Below, piece by piece: positions 1 through 6,877 of a stretch of DNA of 18,319 nt (within the stretch, counting starts at the first letter, position 1; each line of letters starts with the position of its first letter). This DNA is from CAVPRW01 sp046727435 [NCBI: bacterium] (GTDB lineage Bacteria > Tectomicrobia > Entotheonellia > J063), in NCBI GenBank assembly GCA_046727435.1, contig JBKPCR010000027.1, forward strand, positions 1 through 18,319, written 5' to 3'. Both the position numbers and the translations under genes were made by a program. The notes beneath the pieces were generated by a model. The model was not told the DNA's origin and made no database searches. It saw nothing but the letters and a program-made list of their open reading frames with translations.

Positions 1-1
1 C

Positions 2-340
2 CTGCGAGACCGCAATCCCGACCAACCCTGGTGGAGCGCTCATCGCCGTGCCTCCCTCGCCGCCCCGCCTGGTGCGATGCGGACGCCGACGGTCCTGGCC
101 ACGGTTCGGGCTCTGGCCAGGAGAGACGCCACGACCCAGGCGCACCCACGGCCTCTCACGACCCGAGGGGCGTCGGCCTGTGACGTCCCGTGTACCTGTG
201 ATCAGATGTTCCCTCTGCACATACGCTCGCGATGGAATAAAGATACAAGGGGCAGCACACATGTACCGGGAGCGACGCTCGCCGCATCTCAAGAGCCGGA
301 GCGGATGTCCAATCAAAGGCCGAGGGATCGGGGCCAATGA
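2..340 (+). CDS. Possible 3' end of an unidentified gene, cut by the window edge
   Basis: A frame is open from the first bases to a stop at 338-340. The part before about position 190 reads like coding sequence, with a Trp-Trp pair near residue 11 and an Ala/Arg/Thr-rich stretch. I do not recognise the family. The homology shared by the two IS110 elements begins near 249, so any real gene probably ended, or was cut, before that point and the last 30 or so codons would be element sequence. G+C-rich DNA often holds chance open frames, so this may not be a gene at all. Confidence 0.2.
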   Translation: MRDRNPDQPWWSAHRRASLAAPPGAMRTPTVLATVRALARRDATTQAHPRPLTTRGASACDVPCTCDQMFPLHIRSRWNKDTRGSTHVPGATLAASQEPERMSNQRPRDRGQ

Positions 341-450
341 GCCTATGTGCTCCCACGCGTTCCCTGACGCACTGAGAGCATCAGAGCACCACATGTCAGG
401 CTGAGCCCGTGAGCGTCCAGTTAGGCGGTCGGCTCATCCGCTCCGCTCTC
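249..450. ncRNA. Candidate bridge-RNA-bearing non-coding end of IS110 copy A
   Basis: About 200 nt beyond the transposase stop has no coding match, yet keeps blocks shared with the same end of copy B. These are the outer 12 bases, an AGAGCGG-type block ending in TGTCCAATCAA (306-316 here, 2675-2685 in B), CTGAGAGCA, and GTCCAGTTAGGCG. IS110-family elements encode a bridge (seek) RNA of roughly this length in a non-coding end: upstream of the transposase in the IS110 group, downstream in the IS1111 group. The strand and RNA ends cannot be read by eye. Confidence 0.3.
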
Positions 451-1495
451 TTACCCATGGAGGCACTTCTGCAGATCGAACGCCGTGTCGCGTTTGAGCA
501 GGTCATAGACCACTCGCGCCAATTTATGCGCGAAGACGGTCAACGCTTTGCCCTTGCCATGGTGGTTCTCCAAGCGGGCGAGATACTTCTGGCCCGCCGG
601 ATGGTTCCGCAAAAACAAGACCGCGGCTTCCGAGAAGGCCCACTTGAGATAGGCATTGCCGATCTGCGCGCCTGCGGTCCCGGAGCGTTTGCCCGCGGAT
701 TCTTTGGCACATTTGACGAGTCGGCAATAGGACACGAAATCTTGGACCCGGGGGAAGCGGGCGATGTCATGAAGCTCATAGAGCAAGACCACACTCAAAA
801 TCTTGCCGATGCCGGGAACGGATTGTCGTCGATAAAGGGTCTGCGCCTTGTGCTGCTTGGCCGTCTGGACGATGGTCAACTCGACGTCGCGGAGCAGCTG
901 ATCAGAGTAGTCAATCAGGGCGAGGTCGACTTCGACACTCTTCTGCACGGCGGGATCAGGGAACCGTTCCGCCACACCGTCCCGGTTCGCCTTGTAGGCC
1001 AGCTGCTTCCCGATCTCGGGCAGGTTGTACTGGCGGTTGGTATTCTGGACGTGCGCGAGGAGCTCGGCGCGTTTATGTGTCAGATGTATGCGGCGCCGGA
1101 GCAAGTCGCGGGTGGCACGCATCTCGGCGGGATAGACGTAGGCCTGCGGGAGCATCCCGCCACGCAGCAGAACGGCGATTTTCTGGGCGTCGATCTTGTC
1201 GTTTTTGGCCTTGCCGCCGTGGATCGCTTTCATATACAGCGCATGCCCGAGGACAAAGGGAATCTGTTCCTGGGCGCAGAGGTCGGCGAGCCAGTACCAG
1301 GTAAAGATACATTCGACAGCGACGACCAGATCCTCACGATAGGGTGCAATGGCCTTGAGAAACGGTTCGGGAGCCGCCTTCATATTCCGGTGAGGCACGA
1401 TCTCCCCATCCTGATTCAAGATGCAGAGGGACCATGGTGCGAGCGTGCAGGTCGATGCCACCATAACACTTGTGCGGCTTGGTGTAGAATCGCAT
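451..1495 (-). pseudogene. IS110-family transposase (DEDD type), reading frame broken near the N-terminus
   Basis: This DEDD/RuvC-like recombinase moves the element, in this family guided by a bridge RNA. The best start is the ATG at 1495-1493, preceded on the minus strand by a strong GGAGGAG. It gives MRFYTK and then the first catalytic Asp in a GGIDLHARTM motif. The match leaves this frame at about 1425-1436 and continues in another with LCILNQDGE, the second acidic residue in VAVECIFTWYW, the Asp pair in KNDKIDAQK, and the C-terminal Transposase_20 region (SVPGIGKIL, then CAKESAGK with its Ser). The second frame runs uninterrupted to the stop at 451. One extra base after the ATG of HARTM explains the break. 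The long frame is also open upstream to 1617, but that stretch does not carry the catalytic N-terminus. Either this is a single-frameshift pseudogene or translation shifts frame. Confidence 0.85.
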
Positions 1496-1535
1496 GAGGT
1501 CTCCTCCTCTTCTTGCGGTTGTTTGCCCAACGCCA

Positions 1536-1554
1536 GCATACCACGGTGGTATGC
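1536..1554. repeat. Perfect 9-bp inverted repeat upstream of IS110 copy A transposase
   Basis: GCATACCAC and GTGGTATGC are separated by one base, about 40 nt upstream of the transposase ATG. Copy B has the matching hairpin at 3910-3928, with 7 bp kept. As RNA the 1-nt spacer would force a larger loop, so it could act as a dyad DNA site or as a hairpin in the transposase leader. Confidence 0.6.
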
Positions 1555-1627
1555 CGAGGAGGGGGCCTCAATAAGTATCACAGGCGTGCAGCGGACGCGG
1601 TACACCGCGCGGCTCATGCCTGGCCGT

Positions 1628-1681
1628 TAGACCTCTAAAACCCTCATGGCCATGCACTAACAAATATGTTATCTTTGCCTC
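1628..1681 (+). promoter_or_regulatory. Probable promoter/operator region of the toxin-antitoxin pair
   Basis: These 54 nt between the IS110 end and the toxin ATG are markedly A+T-rich. They contain a perfect palindrome CATGGCCATG (1645-1654) and an AACA-N4-TGTT dyad (1659-1670). A TATGTT/TTATCT stretch could serve as a -10. HigA-type antitoxins usually bind dyads overlapping their promoter, so these are plausible operators. I see no clear -35 and no strong ribosome binding site. Confidence 0.3.
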
Positions 1682-2017
1682 ATGGCATGGAGCATCGGAT
1701 ACTATAACCAAACTGTCGAGCAAGCGGTCCTGCGCTTACCACCTGGCCTCCTCGCCCGTTATTTGCGGCTCACCGATTTAATGCTCGAGTTCGGCCCCAA
1801 TCTTGGTATGCCGCACATGCGCGCCATAGGGGAAGGACTCTTCGAGTTACGCGTCAAAGGGTCGGAGGGGATCGCCAGAGTGTTCTATTGCACCGTTGTG
1901 CAACGACGTATTGTCATGCTCCACTTCTTTATCAAGAAATCGCAGAAGACGCCCAAACGGGAACTTGAAACAGCCAAACGCAGATTGCAAGAGGTGTTAC
2001 GCCATGACCCACGCTAA
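1682..2017 (+). CDS. higB: HigB/RelE-superfamily toxin (Gp49-like, DUF891)
   Basis: A 111-residue protein with the layout of phage-derived Gp49-like/HigB toxins, which are ribosome-dependent mRNA interferases of type II toxin-antitoxin systems. Visible features are an N-terminal helix-rich part (residues 10-40), the strand GLFELRVKGSEGIARVFY (about 59-76) with family-typical basic residues, and the strand IVMLHFFIKKSQKTPKRE (about 84-101). That last segment, a hydrophobic strand running into a KKSQKTP turn, is very characteristic. A Lys/Arg-rich C-terminal helix follows. The length is typical. It overlaps the antitoxin start by 14 nt, so the two are co-transcribed and probably translationally coupled. 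The ATG at 1682 is the only sensible start. The pair sits between two IS110 copies. Confidence 0.85.
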   Translation: MAWSIGYYNQTVEQAVLRLPPGLLARYLRLTDLMLEFGPNLGMPHMRAIGEGLFELRVKGSEGIARVFYCTVVQRRIVMLHFFIKKSQKTPKRELETAKRRLQEVLRHDPR

Positions 2018-2339
2018 ATTGAAGCACACGGCACTGCAAAAACCAGCGGTACAAGCCGCCTATGAGGCATTGGGCCCTGAATTCGAGATCTTGAGCCAAA
2101 TGTTGCAGGCCCGCCAAGCCGCTGGCCTCACCCAGGCGCAGGTGGCCGAGCGCATGGGCACAAAGCCGCCTGCGGTGACGCGTTTGGAAGCGTCGCTGAG
2201 TAGTGGCAAGCATTCGCCGTCTCTGGCCACCTTGCGGAAATATGCGGAGGCGGTGGGTTGCCGTCTCGAAGTGCGTCTGGTTCGTGCTCGAGTGAGGTCT
2301 AACCCGTATGAGGCCTCCCTGTGTGAAGAGACAAACTGA
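2004..2339 (+). CDS. higA: HigA-like antitoxin, XRE-family helix-turn-helix protein
   Basis: A 111-residue DNA-binding antitoxin expected to neutralise the upstream toxin and repress the shared promoter. The XRE/Cro helix-turn-helix lies at about residues 34-91: LQARQAAGLTQAQVAERMG is helices 1-2 and KPPAVTRLE is the recognition helix, followed by SPSLATLRKYAEAVG. The N-terminal 30 residues probably contact the toxin. The start is the ATG at 2004, inside the toxin's last codons; an in-frame start at 1896 would lie deep within the toxin gene and is unlikely. Toxin-first order is the usual HigBA arrangement. The last 15 residues, after about residue 95, are not recognisable. Confidence 0.85.
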   Translation: MTHAKLKHTALQKPAVQAAYEALGPEFEILSQMLQARQAAGLTQAQVAERMGTKPPAVTRLEASLSSGKHSPSLATLRKYAEAVGCRLEVRLVRARVRSNPYEASLCEETN

Positions 2340-2616
2340 TCCTGAGAGCGGACGTTTCTCATTTTTTTCCGCTGGAGAGGTTCCGGCGCAGTCGACCGTC
2401 GGTCTCGTGTCCTGACGTCATTTCCGTGGACAGGTGCCAGCCGAGCATGGCTGCACCACACGCGTAGTGAGGTTCTGTCGCCACCTTCATGGCGAGTGCA
2501 GAGCTCCCTTGGGGTGATGCTCTGCGACCTAGCAATACTTCTGTGCCCTCATACCGTCCGATTCATCAGGCTGGCTGAGCGTCTTTCACTCGCCAGTTCG
2601 TGTCGGGCTCGGGGGA
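2340..2616. other. Intergenic spacer, no gene seen
   Basis: No credible coding frame, RNA gene or strong terminator hairpin is visible between the antitoxin stop and the end of IS110 copy B. There is a short T-run (2362-2368) without a convincing preceding stem. Confidence 0.5.
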
Positions 2617-2823
2617 GGGGCAGCACACGCATGCCTGGTGCGACCATCACCGGCTCTCAAGAAGCCAGAGCGGGTGTCCAATCAACGGGTAAGGCTCAGG
2701 GAGACAAGGCCTAGGCGTACCGTCGCGTTCAACGACGCAGGCCAATAGACCTGAGAGCACGCTCCATGCCGGCTTATCCCCCTGGGTGTCCAGTGAGGCG
2801 CCAGGCGCACCCGCTCTGCTCCC
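2617..2823. ncRNA. Candidate bridge-RNA-bearing non-coding end of IS110 copy B
   Basis: This is the counterpart of 249-450 in copy A. Conserved blocks are the outer GGGGCAGCACAC, the AGAGCGGGTGTCCAATCAA region (about 2667-2685), CCTGAGAGCAC and GTCCAGTGAGGCG. The sequence between blocks differs strongly, as expected if guide loops differ. Whether any RNA is made cannot be judged. Confidence 0.25.
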
Positions 2824-3868
2824 TGAAGTATGGAGAACTATGTTCATCTCACAGGCGGTCTTGCGCTTGAGCATGTCATAGACGGCCCGTGCCAGTTTGG
2901 GCGCGAGGATCGTGAGCGCTTTCCCTTGGTCATGCCTTTTCTCCAAGCGGGGCAGCTATTTTTGCCCGGGTTCGTGGTGGCGTAGAAACAGCGCGGCCGC
3001 TTCAGAAAAGGCCCACTGGAGGTGGGCGTTGCCGATGTTCTTGCCAGAGGTGCCCAAACGTTTGCCGGCGGATTCTTTCGCACACTTGACCAGGCGACCA
3101 TACGAGACGAAGTCCTGCCCCCGTGGGAAGCGGTCGATGTCATGGATTTCGTCGAGCCGCACGAGGCTGAGGATTGTTCCAATACCGGGCACAGTTTGCA
3201 CCAGGTAAAGAGTCTGGGCATCGTGTGGCTGGGCGGTTTTGAGGAGGTAGAGCTCCAGATCCCTGAGGAGCGCATCGTCAGAGGTGATCAGGGCCAGGTC
3301 GACCTCGATGTGCTTTTGTCCCGCGAGATCGGTAAAGCGGTGGGCGACGCCCTCACGGTTCGCCTGGTAAGCGATCTTCGTGCCGATTTCGGGCAGGTTG
3401 TCTGGCGAGTTGGTATGTTGCACATGCGCGAGGAGTTCAGCGCGTTGGCGCATCAGGTGGGTGCGGCGCCGGAGCAGGTCACGGGTGGCGCGCATTGCAG
3501 CGGGGTACACATCGGCTTGCGGGAGCATACCCCCGCGCAGCAGGGCGGCAATGTTTTGCGAATCGAGCGTATCGTGTTTGGCCGTGCCGCCATGGATGGC
3601 TTTCATGTCGAGGGCGTGACCCAGGACAAAGGGAATACCCTGTTCAGCACACAAGTCGGCCAGCCAGTACCAGGTGAAGAGACAGTCGACAGCCACCACG
3701 AGGCCCTCACGATCGGGCGCAATGGCCTTGAGGAACGGTTCTGGCGCGGCTTTCATCTGGCGGTGCAGCAGAATTTCGCCCTCTTGGCTCAAGATGCAGA
3801 CGGACCATGGAGCGGGCATGCCAGTCGATCCCACCATACACTGGGTGGTGCTTGGTGTAGAATCGCAT
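2824..3868 (-). pseudogene. IS110-family transposase, multiply damaged
   Basis: This is a relic of the same enzyme as copy A. It starts at the ATG 3868-3866 behind GGAGGAG, reads MRFYTKHH and GGIDWHARSM, then breaks frame at about 3798-3808, the same codon position as in copy A, before continuing as SVCILSQEGE. The second catalytic residue is Asp instead of Glu (VAVDCLFTWYW). The Asp pair is kept (KHDTLDSQN). A TAG at 2956-2958 interrupts a GQK-stop-LPRLEKRHDQGKAL context where copy A has GQKYLARLE, so a Tyr codon became amber. The rest of the C-terminus continues in the same frame past the position of copy A's stop, to 2647. Many Tyr, Lys, Asn and Phe residues of copy A are Asp, Thr/Gln, His and Cys here. 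It is almost certainly inactive. Confidence 0.9.
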
Positions 3869-3909
3869 GAGGTCTCCTCCTCTTGAGTGAGTGGCTTGTC
3901 CCAGCGCCA

Positions 3910-3928
3910 GCATACCACTGGGGTATGC
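3910..3928. repeat. 7-bp inverted repeat upstream of IS110 copy B transposase
   Basis: GCATACC and GGTATGC flank a 5-nt loop, in the same place as the perfect dyad at 1536-1554 in copy A. Conservation of the arms in otherwise diverged upstream DNA suggests the structure mattered to the element. Confidence 0.5.
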
Positions 3929-4001
3929 TAAGGGGGAGGCCTCAATCATTATCAACGGCCTGGAGCCGACGCGGTGACCCGCGCGGCTCACGCCTGGGCG
4001 T

Positions 4002-5006
4002 GTGTGCCGTGCATGCGGTCATGCTCGGGGGTGAACGTCCCCCGTCCAGGTGTGCGTGGAGCCGAAGGACAAGGGAAGCGCAAGGGCGTCACCGTGAGGT
4101 GGGGTCTGAAGGACGCGTGGAGCGAATGTGCGGGGCGACGAAGAGGAACCCGATAGGAGGTGTGGCACAGTCGGGACGAGCTGGCACGCAACAGCAAAGT
4201 CCTCCATCCACAGTGGGCTGTGCTTGCTAAAGCGGGCGCTTATGCACCGACGGTATGACGGCTTACCGCGGGAGCTCTGCGGGGTGTCCTGGCAAGGACT
4301 GAGGGCGGAGGAATCCTCCCTGACCGCCCTGCAGAAGTCAGCAGACGGCATCGTAGGCGCGCGATAGCGCGCTGAAGGCCGGAACGGTGGAAGAGGGTCG
4401 TGGCCTACGGTGGAGCGGCGAGAGGGCATCCGGCGAGGGGTCGGGCCAGGCTCGGCCTCTGGGATGAACGCGTGGCGGGCACACCGGAAGATGACGCTCC
4501 CGTTGGGGGGGGTATTGCACCCGAACGGAATCTGCCGCACCGCCGGAGACGTGACCCGTACGTCCGGTGGTGTGGGAGTTGCGCCTTGCAAGTGCAGAAT
4601 GTCCAGTCGTCTGAGATGGCGCCCCTGACAAAGCCTCGCCAGCAGTCAGGTACCGAGGCTTGCGTCCGGTACGGTAACGGACCAGGCGAAGCGTAGACAG
4701 GGAGATCGCAGGCCGGAACGCCAGTGAACGGGATGAATAGCCCCGACATTGAACCATCATGAAGCCGCCGACCCGCTCTCCCAACGGGGAAGGCAGCAGC
4801 ACAACAGCCATCAGGGCGAGGCTCTGGTGAGGCTTCCGGGGTCCCGACCCACGGCATGCGCTCAACGGACCTGCTGTGAACAAGGGAGAGCCCGCGGGTT
4901 CAAGCGGCGCGTGTCGGGTCAGACAAGCTGAGGACGTGAGGAGGACCCGACGACCCACGGGCAGTCAGACTGGCTGAGAGTCCTCGGCGATGGGGAGAGC
5001 CCATGA
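4002..5006 (+). other. Group II intron RNA domains I-IV and IEP upstream region
   Basis: About 1 kb with no supported gene. It contains many short strong stems, as expected for domains I-III. Domain IV would begin around 4700 and carry the protein frame. Short open frames here on both strands match nothing I recognise. Individual domains, the exon-binding sites and the tertiary contacts cannot be assigned reliably without a covariance model. Confidence 0.5.
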
Positions 5007-6440
5007 CCAGGGGAAGCGGCCAGCAGACAGTGCCCCGATCGAGGGCCATATGAGCGCCAGGCAAAGGGCGGTCACGGGCCTCTAGGCCACGAGAGGAGCC
5101 ACCCAGTCAGGTCAACGGGACGCGAACGGATCGCCGCGAAAGCGCGGCAAGCGCCAAAGCGCCGCTGTACCAGTCTGGCTCATCATCTCGACGCCGAGCG
5201 GCTCTGGCACACTCTCGGCCATGGGCCACGCCAGACAGCGCCGGGGAGTGCGGGACCGACGGTGGACGAAGTGAAGCAGGAGGTCGGGGCCTGGAGTGCA
5301 GCACCGCTGCGGGCGGTGCACACGCAAGGCGATCGCCCGCCGCCGGTGCGCCGCCCCTACAGTCCCAAGCCGGGCAAGCGGGAGCAACGCCCGCTGGGAG
5401 TGCCCTGTGTGGGCGACCGGGTCCGCCAGCGCCGCGTGGCCGATGTGCGGTCAGCCCTCGACGAGCAGGACTGTTTGTCCGGTTCGTGTGGCGGCCGACC
5501 GGGCGTCGGCGCGCCTCACGCCCTGGCCACCCGGCCTGAAGTGAGGGCGGGGAAACCGGTCAGCGGGGTCTAGGAGGCGGACCGGCGTAATGTCTGCGGA
5601 AGTGTGGACCCTGGAGGGTTCCTTCGCTTGGTGCAACATCGCGTCGGAGACCCACGCCTCCTCCGACTCCTTCGACGGTGGCTGAAAGCCGGGGTGCGGA
5701 AAGACGGCGTGAGCGAGCCCAGCGATGAAGGGGTACCCCAAGGGGGGAGCGTCAGGGTGGTCCTGAGCCACCTCTCTCTCCACGACGTGCTGGACTGGTG
5801 GTGTGACCGGATGGTGACACCACGCCTGCACGGGGAGGCGTCCCTGAGTCGCGACCTCGCTGATGTCGTCGGGTGTGTCCAGCACCGCGCCGACGAGGAG
5901 CGCTTCCAGCCGGTCTTGGTCAAACGGCGGGCGCAATGCGCTTGAGCCCTCGAGCCGAATCAAACGCGCCTCGTGGCGTTCGGGCGTGTTGCCGAGCGCA
6001 AGGCGCGGGGGCAAGGGACACGGCCGGAGACGTGCACGGTTCTGGGCCTGACCCACGACGGCACGCGCAACCACCAAGGACATGTCAAGGTGGGAGGGAC
6101 AACCGGCAAGACGCGCCTGCGGCGCCGTCTGGCGAACGTTCATCAGCGGCGGCAGCGTCTTCGACACGAACCGCGTAACGCACAAGTCGCACAGCTCAAC
6201 CACGCCCTGCGTGGCCACGAGGCCTATTCTGGCGTCGCGGGCCACTGGCGAAGCCTTCAGCGCCTCTCTGCCAACGGGGAGCGCTACTGGCGTCAAATGC
6301 TCAGGAGTCGCCGTCGGCAGGGGATGAGCCGTGGGGACGTATGCCAACAGATGAAGCGGGCGTAGCCGTTGCAGCGACCAACGCTTGTTCTCCCGTAGAC
6401 ACGGATCAAGAGCTACGCTGGGCTGTCAAGCCGTGTCTGA
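5007..6440 (+). pseudogene. Group II intron reverse transcriptase/maturase, inactivated
   Basis: A single frame carries a recognisable RT-maturase from about 5100 to 6440. The N-terminal part reads RERIAAKARQAPKRR then HHLDAERLWHTL; RT blocks follow with RRPYSPKPGKREQRPLG, GGRPGVGAPHALAT, EADRRN, LRLVQHRVGDPRLLRLLRRW and EGVPQGGSV. The YADD box should lie near 5850-5865 but reads SRDLADVVGC: one catalytic Asp is gone. The maturase domain reads GKTRLRRRLANV, LRGHEAYSGVAGHWRSLQRL and ERYWRQML. In-frame stops are TAG 5571, TGA 5943, TAG 6363 and TAG 6396. The TGA at 6438-6440, next to domain V, is probably the natural end. The frame is never shifted over 1.4 kb. No convincing start codon survives after the stop at 5004. 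Replacements are dominated by Tyr/Phe/Trp/Leu to Asp/Ser/Cys/Val/Gly/Arg. Confidence 0.9.
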
Positions 6441-6441
6441 A

Positions 6442-6515
6442 GAGCGTGGTGCGGGAAATCCGCACGCCACGTTCTGTGGGAGCCGGGGGCGGGTAACTGC
6501 CCCCGGCGACCCGGT
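6442..6515 (+). ncRNA. Group II intron domains V and VI
   Basis: Domain V spans 6442-6474. GAGCGTGG pairs with CCACGTTC, the catalytic AGC triad is present at 6443-6445, there is a two-base CG bulge on the 3' side, and an upper stem TGCGG/CCGCA is capped by a GAAA-containing loop. Domain VI follows with a perfect 9-bp stem (6482-6490 with 6499-6507) and a short tail to the 3' splice site near 6515. The canonical branch A is not obvious. The catalytic core of the RNA looks intact although the protein is not. Confidence 0.85.
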
Positions 6516-6539
6516 GGGGGAGGCCGTGAGGCCCCTCCC
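6516..6539 (+). repeat. Strong hairpin immediately after the intron 3' end
   Basis: GGGGG-A-GGCC pairs with GGCC-C-CTCCC around a GTGA (GNRA-type) loop, with one A/C mismatch and one G-T pair. There is no T-run after it, so it is not a clear intrinsic terminator. It may belong to the 3' exon or mark the former insertion site. Confidence 0.5.
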
Positions 6540-6640
6540 TATTCCGATTAGCCGGCCAAGTCAGTCAGACCTGGACAGGTTCGCTTGGGGAAGGATTGAA
6601 GATGATTTTGGCGTCGGGGTAGAATCTCGGTGGAAGACAA

Positions 6641-6877
6641 ATGCCAACGGTTCTGAGATTAGGTGCGTACCGTTTTTTCTTTGTCTCCCTCGATCGTGGT
6701 GAACCTCCTCATATTCATGTGAGACGCGAGAATATGGTAGCCAAATTCTGGCTGGATCCTATGGTACTGGAACGGGCGGGAGGATTTAATCGGGCGGAGC
6801 TGAACGAAATCGCGAAGCTTGCCCATGAACATCGTGAGACATTTCTGGAGAGGTGGTATGAATTCTTCGGCCGTTGA
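6641..6877 (+). CDS. DUF4160 domain protein
   Basis: A 78-residue protein matching the DUF4160 pattern: MPTVLRLGAYRFFFVSLDRGEPPHIHVRRE at the N-terminus, with the hallmark EPPHIHV segment, then a KFWLDP strand, an AGGFNRAELNEI helix and a C-terminal FLERWYEFF. The molecular function is not established. The family is commonly encoded next to DUF2442 proteins in a toxin-antitoxin-like two-gene arrangement, and that is the case here, where the next gene overlaps by 20 nt. The ATG at 6641 gives the expected N-terminus. The protein appears complete and undamaged, unlike the transposons on both sides. Confidence 0.85.
   Translation: MPTVLRLGAYRFFFVSLDRGEPPHIHVRRENMVAKFWLDPMVLERAGGFNRAELNEIAKLAHEHRETFLERWYEFFGR

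Larger units (their letters stand above)
249..1627 (-). mobile_element. IS110-family insertion sequence, copy A
   Basis: Limits come from comparison with copy B (about 2617-4001). Both begin with the same 12 bases (249-260 and 2617-2628) and lose similarity just past a shared GCCTGG-type block (to about 1627 and 4001). Both are about 1.38 kb, within the usual IS110 range. Each has about 200 nt of non-coding DNA beyond the transposase 3' end and about 130 nt upstream of its start. No terminal inverted repeats are evident, as is usual for this family. The exact ends are inferred. Confidence 0.75.
2617..4001 (-). mobile_element. IS110-family insertion sequence, copy B (degenerate)
   Basis: It is collinear with copy A and in the same orientation, with the same length, a matching outer end (2617-2628) and matching upstream end (about 3990-4001). 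At the protein level it is roughly 25-30% different from copy A by eye, so it is not a recent duplicate. Similarity to copy A stops at about 4001, exactly where the group II intron 5' consensus begins. Confidence 0.75.
4002..6515 (+). mobile_element. Group II intron with a dead intron-encoded protein
   Basis: This is a retroelement: a self-splicing ribozyme with an internal reverse transcriptase/maturase reading frame. The 5' end fits the GUGYG consensus (GTGTG from 4002; 4000 is also possible), followed by a GGGGG-tgaacgt-CCCCC hairpin at about 4026-4047, typical of domain I. The 3' end is set by an intact domain V (6442-6474), a domain VI hairpin (6482-6507) and a CGACCCGGT tail like the usual CTACCCGAY ending, placing the boundary near 6515. 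The host exons are unclear: upstream is the end of IS110 copy B, and downstream is a G/C-rich hairpin and then the DUF4160 gene. At about 2.5 kb it is full length, not truncated. Confidence 0.85.

Noticed and set aside
409-1497. Long open frame (362 codons) on the plus strand
   Set aside because: It is antisense to the IS110 transposase, has no recognisable motifs, and a matching antisense frame exists over copy B (3022-3870). This is the usual mirror effect in G+C-rich coding DNA.
2647-2958. C-terminal frameshift in IS110 copy B
   Set aside because: The sequence after the stop is in the same frame as that before it, so the lesion is a nonsense codon, not a frameshift.
5943-5945. UGA in the RT frame as a selenocysteine codon
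   Set aside because: No hairpin of suitable placement was noticed and the gene has three other nonsense codons; it is simply a pseudogene.
5451-6347. 298-codon open frame on the minus strand inside the intron
   Set aside because: Antisense to the clearly recognisable RT/maturase; its translation looks like no known protein. Stop-free because the sense strand is G+C-rich.
2956-6398. Reassigned amber codon: TAG at Tyr-like positions in IS110 copy B and in the intron protein
   Set aside because: nrtA (14579-14581) and the methyltransferase (18168-18170) appear to use TAG as a normal stop, and the affected proteins have lost catalytic residues too, so decay is simpler.
6516-6540. Intrinsic terminator after the group II intron
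   Set aside because: The stem is strong but no T-run follows it.
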